Positions 36,012 through 45,358 of a DNA stretch of 64,000 nucleotides are shown here, piece by piece. The stretch is taken from NCBI GenBank assembly GCA_902806575.1, contig CADCXD010000002.1, positions 3,658,001-3,722,000 of the forward strand, written 5' to 3'. This DNA comes from Jackrogersella multiformis. Its lineage: Eukaryota > Ascomycota > Sordariomycetes > Xylariales > Hypoxylaceae. Made by a program: the position numbers and the translations under genes. Every line of letters starts with the position of its first letter. Positions within the stretch are counted from its first letter, which is position 1. The notes beneath the pieces were generated by a model. That model was not told where the DNA came from. It saw only the letters and a program-made list of their open reading frames with translations, and ran no database searches.

Positions 36012-38923
36012 ATGACAGACATTGTGACTCGCCAGTCTCTTCTGTACGATTTGCCCTCCTCCAACACTAATATTTATATCCAACATTTATTGACCGATGG
36101 TGACTCATAGGTACTAGAGTCACAACGCCCGGGAAACTTAGATGGAGCATCAGGATGGAGGAACCCTCTCCCAGAGTTGATCATCAATCACGCTGGAGGT
36201 TCAAGACACGGGGCAGGCAATGAGGATCTCAAGGATTTTGTACAAAATCCTTCGGGGACATCCGAAGCCGGGCACAGCAGTACCTGTCTTGACCGCGGCG
36301 AAAGTGCGCATCTTGAGAGTACGCTGAACCATCTTCCATCTGATACAGATGCATATTCTACCGAGAATAAAGATGAATTACTCGCAGCAATTGGCACGGG
36401 AGTTAATTCTCAAGATCTCGATCCTGAATTTGCTGATATTCCATTCGTGGGAGACCGCGACAAGACGCTAGAAGACCAGCTGTGGAACGCCACTCGGGAA
36501 TATCCTGGACAAAATGGCCAGAAATTCATCCCAATCGACGATTTCGACGCGATTGTCACACGAGAAAATGTCCGGAGAGAGATTCAGTCTTGGTTACCAA
36601 AAGATAGGAATCCGGAGAGGTGGCTCAAAGAAATCTGGGATACCCGGACATTTGACTACATCGACCACGGCACGAAAAAGAGGGCATTCACGTCCCGAAA
36701 GAAGATTTTCGCTATATTAGTTCTCCTCGACGAGCAGACGAAAATCGCATCATTCATCCGCGAAAGGCTATGGGACAAGGATCTTCCCTTTGTGCAAGAC
36801 GATAAAAACAGATGGATGCGCAATCCCAATGGAAATAGCAGCCCATATGTGACCAGATGTTTGGACGGATGGACGAAGCGTAACGCGGAGAGCTTCGACC
36901 GCTATCAGTGGTTCATGCTATCACCAATCTTCAATATGGCCGAGGGAAGGGTCATATTCTATGACCTTCATCAACGCATTACCCTCCCATTCATCGATCT
37001 TGACAGGGGACATGATCCAGCCCTACAAGGTGGGCAAGGTCAAGTCTTCCGTGTCAAGATACATAAGTCCCATTACACACTAAGCAAGTCAGTAAAAGAT
37101 CAGGTAAGTTCATTATTCCCCAACCTATTCATGTACCTACATAGGTGCGGTAGATAAATAGCAGTATACTGACTGGACTCAGCCAAATGACTTTGCCATT
37201 AAAGAGTTGGTACCCACAAGTAAAGAGCAATTTGACTCCGAAGTTGAATCTTTGAAACGATTCAGCAACAGCGGTCACCCACACTTGATAAAGCTCTTTG
37301 CAACATACTTCCATGGCGGACAGCTCGATGGTAGGTATTACCATCTAATATTCCCGTGGGCGGACGGGAATCTTATCCAGTTCTGGAAGCAAGATCCAAT
37401 GCCTGTTCGCAAATATGAGCTCTTGCTATGGATTGCGGGCCAGTGTAGAGGTACCGCAGAGGGGCTAAGAATGATTCATAATAATGAATTTGAAAAGTCT
37501 TCACTAAGACCAAGTGAAGTAAAGAAGGGGAGGCATGGCGACATCAAGCCCGAGAATATACTTTGGTTCAAAGAATCTGTCGATAACGATCCATCCGGAA
37601 TCGGCATATTGAAGATATCTGACTTCGGCCTAACCCGTTGGCACCGAGATGTGTCCAGCAACATGACAGATAGGGGTGGTCTATTCATCTCTAAAACTTA
37701 CCGGGCACCGGAATATGATTTAAAGAAATCCCCCTCTCAATTATGGGATATCTGGGCCCTGGCGTGTGTGTATTTGGAGTTCTTGGTGTGGTATCTCCAT
37801 GGGTGGGACAAGGGTGTCGATGAGTTCTCAAAGGAGAGGGCTGCTGAAAGCTCCTCGCTTACCCGCGACGATAGTTACGCCATTAAAGAGGACCACTTCT
37901 TCAACTTGGCAAAGGGATCTGATTCGAAGTACGATGCCAGTCTCAAATTCCAAGTAGTTATCGTTAGCATACCCTTCTCCTTTTCACGTTTGAAAGTCGT
38001 ACTAACTTCTGCAGTGGATCAACAAGCTTCACGCAACCGAGGGATGCTCCCAATTCATACACGAATTTCTAGATCTAATATCGGATCATATGCTACGTAT
38101 TAGACCCGATAATCGGTACAAATGCGAGGATATCGCTGAAAGATTAGATGCCTTGTATAATAAATGCAAGATTGACAAGGACTACTGCTACGAGAGCGCC
38201 CACTGCCAGCGCAAGAAGAAGAGGAATGACTCCGACCCTCACCAGATTTACGATACAGCCACAATGGATTTCTCAGAGGAGATGTCAGAATGTCTCTCTC
38301 AGACAATTAGTAGCAATGATAATGCAAGGGCAATGAGCAACTGCCATGATCAAATAGCGGAAGCCGAAATCATAGCATCCTCTCATAACTCCATTCATTG
38401 TCAGGATAATCAGCAGAACTCCGACCCTCATCGCTCCGATGCTCAAATACCGGGTGGTACACTAATCGAGGCCCAATCGCCGCCAATTGTCAGTTCTCAT
38501 GGAATTCACATACAGCATATGCCAACCGCTCCGCTTCCGGTAGTTATAACAGACGAGCTACAGCTTCCGGAACGGCAAGGGTTGTCAGCCGATTTTCGAC
38601 AGCCACAGATTCCATCGTCTGCAAACAGCCAAATCAACGCGGATAGCACAGCTACCCTTCCCACACCAGAAAATAGCATCCTTCTTCAGCCAAATAATGA
38701 GACCAGGGGAGGTGCATCAAGTGACCAGGAAAGAGCCTCTAGCCAACACACAACGTATGATGAGGCACCCCGGCCAACCGGTGGTTCTCGACGGCATTCG
38801 CCACCACACGCAAAGCTTGAAGACGAAAACCAAGCGGATGGCACAACTATATATGAGGAGCAACCTACTCCAAAGTGGCAACGATTGTTGAAATGGATAG
38901 GGTCAATTCTTTGTTTTTCTTGA
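36012..38923 (+). CDS. Fungal serine/threonine protein kinase 1, long disordered tail
   Basis: Exons 36142-37103, 37183-37953 and 38015-38923 are secure. The frame lacks an ATG near its start, so I propose a first exon 36012-36099 and a 42-base intron, giving 909 residues; this 5' end is tentative. Residues up to about 325 form a fungal-specific domain (FDRYQWFMLSPIF, ITLPFIDL). The kinase domain has Gly loop GGQGQVF, Lys357 (FAIKELV), Glu in SEVESL, HGDIKPEN with Asp470 in place of the usual HRD, DFG at 497, RAPE at 524 and DIWALAC, so it appears catalytically intact. A 250-residue Ser/Pro/Gln-rich tail ends in a basic-hydrophobic PKWQRLLKWIGSILCFS that might sit on a membrane. Its paralogue is the next gene. 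Confidence 0.85.
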
Positions 38924-39535
38924 AACCTAAAGGAGGATAAATGAGCATGTAACGGAGTTGTTTCTTCCTAATGTTTGACTTAGACTTGATACCCCTAAAA
39001 GCTTCACTGTATTTACTATTATTAATGGTAGGGATTATATTAATTGTGTAACAGCATCGAGGCTATACTCTTCTACATACCTTATATACCTACCTAGGTA
39101 GGTAGGTAGATAGATGACTGCAATAAGTCTCAGAAGGCTTCTTACCTGCATGTGGCTTGCATTAACAATTCAAGCCTTGCGCGATTTCCCACCAAGTTTG
39201 CCGATCATCGTCATATTGCCAAAGGCATGTTTATTAAGAGACGAGGCTCCCAGCTTGTGGGCGCGCCCCGAGTATAATGATGTGCCTAGAAACAAGGCAA
39301 CCATCAGCCTAGGTTGCTATATCCTGCCTACTAAACGAGGCTCGATAAAATTTCTTACGATGGCGGGGCCCCTTTACAATATGCAGCCTTCTTAAAATAT
39401 TCATATTCGAAAGATCTACTTGCCCAAATCATCTATTCGGTCTCTATGGGGTTTCATAGAGCATACAGGAGTAATAAAAACCCCTAGCGGAAACAGCCCA
39501 CGTTCTAACCGTCAAGAACCTACATCCCCTGAACT
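38924..39535. other. Intergenic between the two kinase genes
   Basis: Contains a perfect 18-base TACCTACC palindrome at 39087-39104. A 93-codon frame from 39114 starts with a hydrophobic stretch but has no homologue I recognise and no splice support. Confidence 0.5.
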
Positions 39536-41529
39536 ATGGCTCAGCCCACACCAGAGCTCAGGCTCACCGCCCCTGAAAACGAAAAGACTATAACACTTCC
39601 TTTACGAGAGTTTCCTTCTTCTAAGCTCGATCTCGTCTCAAACCATTCACTTGACGACCTCCTTCGCGATCGATTGAATAAACATCCCGAGGGGCCGCAT
39701 AAGAACTTCCTAACCCTGCACTGTCTTCGAAGCTTACTCACAGCTTCAAGAGTCCGAACGCCTCTCCAAAGGTTCCTCGGGGATGCTATTAAAGCAGACT
39801 ATAAACCACGCCACACGAATATCGACCATTACCTCAAGCTCATCTGCCTTGATGACCAGCATAAGAATGATTCGACAGCGGCCGAGCGCAGGACATATAT
39901 CCGACTCTTTTCGACCCTGGTCCTAGCTGATAAGGGACCAGACATATTCCAGTTCATCGACGAGGGTATTTGTGACGAGGCAATACCCACCGTTTCATTT
40001 GATAATAGTATTCTATCGTGTATGAGGGGGTGGGAGAAACGTCGCTACATGGACGACTTCAGCATATGGCAATGGAGGACTAGTGTCCCATTCTTATCAT
40101 ATGGAAAACATACGGACTTCGACGCCCAAGTTGTTCTCCCATTCATCAAGAGTTCCTCGCCCAGGAGTAATAGCCAGGATCCGAATTATTTAGGGACTAG
40201 AACCCGCATCACGCCTGTTACGGAGGCAGGGGGCTACGGCGAGGTCAAGTATGTCGAGATACATTCGAAGTGTCACAACTTCCGCGGAGTTTTCGGGCCG
40301 GTAAGTAGCCTCCCCGTAAGAATATACTGGCGTTTCTGTGGCTCATTTATAATTACTTTTTATATCAGCTACCAAGACCCGAAGGTCCATTTGCACTCAA
40401 GAAGCTCTTCGATGTAGACCATCGCAAGATTGAGGATGACTTTAGAAGAGAGGTGCTCATGCTTCAAAGGTTTGACGGCGGTGTGCATCCACATATCGTG
40501 ACTGTCATGACAACTTTCAAGCATGGAGGTCATTACTATCTCCTATTCCCATGGGCGGAATGTGACCTTGGGAGATATTTTGAAAGGAATAATCCAGCTC
40601 CTGGGCTCGAAACGGCTCAATGGCTGTCCGAGCAGTGCTTCAAAATCATGCAAGCGGTCCATATGATCCACTTCCCTCCTGGATCTGACAACCTACGCGT
40701 AAATGACAGGTTATCCGGCCGGCATGGTGACATTAAAGCCGAAAATATCCTTGTGTTCAGATCCCAGGAAGGGAAAGCAAACCTCGTCCTCTCAGACTTC
40801 GGCCAAGGTTCCGTGCACCACGACTGGAGCAGGTCGGATATTCCAAACCATAAGATTGCAACAACACCAAGCTACAGGCCGCCTGAATGTGATATGGAAG
40901 GGGGTCAAATCAGCAGAGCTTTTGATATCTGGACTCTTGGTTGTCTCTTCCTCGACCTGTTGATCTGGTTTCTCGGCGGCGAGGATCTAAGGGTGCAATT
41001 CGAAAATGAGCGAATAACACCGTATATCGACGGGCGCAATATACCTATTTACTTCGAAGTCGTGATGACGGAAGATGGAACCCACGGATGTATGATCAAG
41101 GAATCAGTAAAAAGGGTACGTCTTCATATGAGCCTCGCCGACGTATAGCTACATCCCCTTGCTAACTGACCGATGGAACAGTGGTTTGACAAGTTGCATA
41201 GCCATGAAAACTGCACTCAGTTCGTCCATGACTTCCTAGATCTGATTGAAAAGAAGATGTTGATCGTGGAGACCAACGTGAGCAAAAGAGCAAGAACTAC
41301 GAAGCTACTCCCTTCTGTAGAGAGATTTTATAACCGCTGCCGAGGTGGCAATGCCAAGGCTTACTGCCTTCACGCAACACCCTACTCCATTTCCCCGTTG
41401 ACCCGCCAAGCGCCCGCGATCGCCGAAGGGCCCCTGAACGACGCCGCCGCGAATAATATTAGGAGATCCCGTGTCTCGGTCAGAGAGGTCAGAGGCCTCA
41501 CGCAGCGAGCTGAACCGCCTCGGGACTAG
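39536..41529 (+). CDS. Fungal serine/threonine protein kinase 2 (paralogue of kinase 1)
   Basis: Exons 39536-40300, 40369-41115 and 41182-41529 give 619 residues; all introns are phase 0 with GTAAGT and GTACGT donors. Residues 1-245 are a fungal-specific domain sharing the WQW...VPF...LPFI pattern with kinase 1. The kinase domain has GGYGEV, Lys266 (FALKKLF), Glu in RREVLM, HGDIKAEN with Asp376, DFG at 398, RPPE and DIWTLGC. The last exon begins WFDKLHSHENCTQFVHDFLDL, matching WINKLHATEGCSQFIHEFLDL in kinase 1; the last introns are in the same place. It lacks the long tail of kinase 1. These features show an old tandem duplication. Substrate unknown. Confidence 0.9.
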
Positions 41530-41843
41530 CAGGAGAATGAACTTCACGTGAATCACCCCGACATGAGGGGCAGCCATATAATGAAAATCCATGAGCATTC
41601 CCTTTTATGTTAAGATATCATGTCTCAATACATTCTTTTCGAACTAATATCCCCTAATCTCACCATGCGAATGCCGCAACTCCCCTATTGCCTCCATGAA
41701 AGGTTAAATTTTACTCGTCTCCTCGATGTATTGGTCAAATTAGAAAGCATCCAGCATGAAACCCGATAATAAAACCATAGCCCGTCGAGAATGAAAGAAA
41801 TGTAGAGATAGAAGCACAAATTTAAAACTGCAGTTTATGTATG
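41530..41843. other. Intergenic between convergent kinase 2 and A4
   Basis: 3' flanks of both genes; nothing else seen. Confidence 0.5.
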
Positions 41844-42168
41844 TCACTGCGCTTCGTAGTGGTCGTTCTGCAGTCTCAGCTCGATGTCATTGGTCTCTCC
41901 CTGAATTATTATGTCAGATTAGGCTAACCCTCAGTGATCATAAGCAATTCCCTCTTACCGATGTCAAGGATCGCGGAACTGTGCAATAAAATCTGCCTCG
42001 TTGAAACTGGACGATGGGTTTTTAGTATCCCTCTCTATAAAAGAGACCGATGGTAGTCTCATAACATACGCGGATCTCGATTGTCCCAGCCGGGAATATT
42101 CTCCTCAAGTGCCCGTAGAGTGAGGTTTCGTCGGTGTATCGCGCCCGAAAGATAGAAACGGCTGCCAT
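41844..42168 (-). CDS. Small orphan protein family, member A4
   Basis: Three exons on the minus strand (42168-42070, 42006-41959, 41900-41844) give 67 residues. Both introns are phase 0 (63 and 58 bases), with donors GTATGT and GTAAGA and acceptors TCCAG and TTCAG. Exon 1 ends HLRRIFPAGTIEIR, exon 2 is FQRGRFYCTVPRSLTS and exon 3 GETNDIELRLQNDHYEAQ. The two breakpoints and exon 2 length equal those of A2 and A3 although the sequence has diverged; shared pattern is L..xF..G..E(V/I) before intron 1. All splice sites keep the frame open, which supports a real gene. It lies tail-to-tail with kinase 2. Function unknown. Confidence 0.6.
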
Positions 42169-43215
42169 GGTTATAGTTAAACAGAGTCTAGATCTTCAAA
42201 TAACTAATATGTAAAGGGGGGGGTTCTGAGGTAGATCTATTCCGTGAATATTAAGCCTATCGCAGATGTGGACAATTTTTTTCAAGTACCGAGCCGCTAA
42301 CAGGGAGATTTACTAAATAACGATGAGTAAAATAAAATAAAAAGTACAAATATGCCCCCCAAGAACGCCCTGCAGGTCGCCTAACATGTGCTTAGCCATT
42401 GGTTATTGGAGAAATAAAAACTCGATGGCGCCGTGACACATTACTTCCGAATTCCGATGGCGATGACCTTTGAAGTGGCATTGAGAGAACCAGTAAGAGT
42501 GTAAATGTAGGTAGAAATAGTGCATGGCTCGACCACTCAGTCGAGTGGCTACACGTAGACGAAGGGGCCCTCAGAGGCCATTGTTAAACCAGCTCGACGA
42601 CGAGTCTTCTGCTAGATTAATTATGGCCACGGCATCAAGACGCTGGTGTTGCCAACACGACTTCCAAACGAGGATTCTGCCCAGTAAAAATATATGTAGT
42701 GAAACATAAAGGCCTGTAGTAGGGTCTACCTTGGTAGGTATGCAGGCTGTATGGTCAGTCATCTAGAGAATAGCGTCAGAATAATTGCACCATGTGCGAG
42801 AACTGTAACAATAACACAGTCTTACACTGTATAAGTACTATCCCTTAAAGTAATCATCTCGGTTAGCTCATGGAGTATTAATGCTGATTAGGTAATTGAG
42901 GGATAATCACTTCACAGTGTAAGCCAGTGTTCTTACTATAATTCTCGCACATGGTGCAATTACTCTAACGCCCTTCTTTTAGGTAGGTAGGCTGCGCTCA
43001 TATGCAGCGGTATGGTTATACATGTAGGTCTCGAACCCTTGCAAGGGGGCTGAAACCACTCACGATAATCAGCCTTGGGGCTGAGCAGTAAAATTACTGA
43101 TCCAGCGCCACTGCCAGGTATTCACTATGTTTCCTCGTCTTATTCGGCTTTGCTACACTAATGGAGACGAGAAAGGGATAACAATAATCAACCTTAGTAA
43201 AGAGGAATAGAAAAT
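42169..43215. other. Intergenic containing a MITE-like element
   Basis: Apart from the inverted-repeat element at 42773-42971, no gene or motif is seen. Confidence 0.55.
42773..42971. mobile_element. MITE-like element with 73-base terminal inverted repeats
   Basis: The left arm 42773-42845 (starting GCGTCAG) and the right arm 42899-42971 (ending CTAACGC) are inverted copies, with about three quarters or more of positions matching, including an unbroken block around TTGCACCATGTGCGAGAA. Fifty-three bases separate them. It has no coding capacity. Many of the mismatches are C/T or A/G, consistent with age or mild RIP. I could not identify a clear target-site duplication. Confidence 0.7.
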
Positions 43216-45358
43216 ATGGACTGGCCGAGGGAGAATCTCGGTATAAGTGAAATAGATCTTAAAAACGTGTTCAAATACGAACGCAAGAAGACCAAAGTGG
43301 TGAGGTTGGAAGGACCCGAAAAGGTAGGTAACATTCAGCAAGAATCGCTCTCGTCTCTCTAGCATTAATATATTCTCATACATTGACTGTAGGAGGTTAG
43401 TGTCAAATCACTCGAGGTAGATGAGGACTGGGAAGAATGGTTAACGAAGGTATGCAGTCAACTGGTTTTTCTGGCCGTACAAGACCATGCTAACTAGAAC
43501 AAGAAATTGCCAACACCAGACAGCGGAGCGTCGGGGTTGGTACTGATGTAAGCACTGGTCTCTGAGCCAGAGTAGTAAGATACTAAACAAGACTACAGAC
43601 TCGCGAGGAGAACAGGTCAACAAGTCCCGACGATACAAGATGACCTCAACGGTTACGAGAAAGAGTTCTCAAAGTCAGATAGAGCGGCGGCGTTTCCCAT
43701 TCAAGTTGGGGGTACTCCGAATGCTGAAAAGGGACTCCAATCAGCCTTGAGCGGGCGGCGTAGTGCTAGAACGCTCCCGTTCTCAAAAGATACTTTCAAG
43801 TTAATATCGGAGAGGTTATGCTTGCACGGCTCGATAGCACGAGTTGTGAACAGATCCGATGTGCCTATTTTCTCTCGCGCGGAGCTCCAAATGGGGTTGC
43901 CGGGAGAGCCAACACATCCTGCCTACGGTGACTGAACCTGATTTCCTCAAAAAAACAAATTGAATATAGGCTCATAAAAATAATGTAGTTTATAATTGTC
44001 GATCCACGAATGCTTGGGAAATGGATCTAGCTCTGACAGCTACTCACTTCCCGCACTCTGGGTTGACATACGCCGTCCTATTCGGATGTCCGATCTCGAT
44101 CGAAGACGAGATTATCAGGCGGTTATCATCTGCAGGTGAAGCGGCTAGCTATCCCCTGCTCTTACCCGGCATCTTCGCTGAGCTTGAAAGGAATAGGCAT
44201 ATCAAGATAGTTGAGAATTATATGGATGATATCGAAGAGAAGATCTTCGAACTCGACTACCTGCCCTCTGTCGAACAGCAGATAGATGGTCCTGAAAGTG
44301 AGAGGAGGAACAGAGACAAACGGTCGCAGTGGCTTGATACGACATACCTAAGGAATGGCCTCATCACCTGGAATGAACAGCTAGTCAAGATGACTAGACA
44401 CGCCGATGAGCTTAGGGATACTATATTTGAATCATGCAGACAAAAATACTTCGAGATTGGGAATTGCGAATCCCCACAGGCAAACTCCTCTCATCAACTA
44501 AATGACCCTATTTTCCCCGATATTCAAATTGATAGGTGTAGTACAAATGGGATTAGGGCCGCTTATGCCGTCGCATTCGAAGAAAGAAGGCTTAGGGAAA
44601 TGAGCGAAGACGGGACTGGATCAGAAATGCGGTTATGTTTCAAAAGACAGAAGATCTGCAAAGAATTTGCGAATAGTTTTAGCAACGAAGATGAGGCCCG
44701 TAAGAGTGAGATGAGGAAAATCGGTGCTAAGGTCAACGACCGCCTTCAAGTCATCATCGAGGAATACGAAGATAAGATCCGAGAGTGTACTATGCGGATC
44801 GATGGGATGGCAATGGCTACGCAATGGGTTCGGCTTACCCCTTTTTGCTACTTATCTCTGGCTTTCAATGCCGGCTTTACTATCTTACCAATCTTGGAAA
44901 GCATAGAAGCCATTTTCACTATTTGATTTCAACTTAGATACCCCTTTTTCGCGAGTACTGACATGAGATCCACAGTCCCACGAGGAGACAAACGTTGAGA
45001 TAGCCCTAGCAACAGGGCGAGATTCAAAATACATGCGGACTATCTCTATAGTGTCTATGGTGTTCCTCCCAGGCACGTTCTTCGCTGTAGGTCTCACTCC
45101 CACCCTCTCTTCCCTCCCATTTAGACGACTTGCTGTCAGTCAACTAACTACCACCCCTATTAACAGAGCGTATTCTCGATGCAGTTTTTCAACTGGGTCC
45201 CTGACAATGATGGAACTGTTTCACAATATCTCTGGATATATATCTTAGTGACGGTGGTAGCAACTCTATTGACGCTCGGAATGTGGTATTACTTCGTGGT
45301 GTGGCGCCATAGGTCACGAAAGGAGGTTTCAAAGGACGAGATATCTATTATTGCGTAA
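43216..45358 (+). CDS. CorA-like two-transmembrane fungal protein
   Basis: Seven exons (43216-43323, 43393-43449, 43498-43547, 43599-43927, 43989-44827, 44976-45086, 45167-45358) give 561 residues. Joins rebuild segments I know from fungal CorA-like proteins: GLVLILARRTGQ, LPFSKDTFKLI, SIARVVNRSDVPIFSRA, AYVYNCRSTNAWEMDLAL, LLLPGIFAELERNRHI, then MATQWSHEETNVEIALATGRDS. A coiled-coil-prone helical region precedes two C-terminal transmembrane helices (about 480-502 and 519-543). The GMN pore signature of true CorA Mg2+ channels is absent; SMQFFNW stands in its place, so transport is doubtful. Donor GTTCGG after exon 5 is unusual. Exon 3 is the least certain. Confidence 0.85.

Noticed and set aside
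39114..39395. 93-codon frame with a hydrophobic N-terminus
   Set aside because: Starts directly after a TAGGTA repeat, has no splice support or known domain, and lies in the kinase 2 upstream region.
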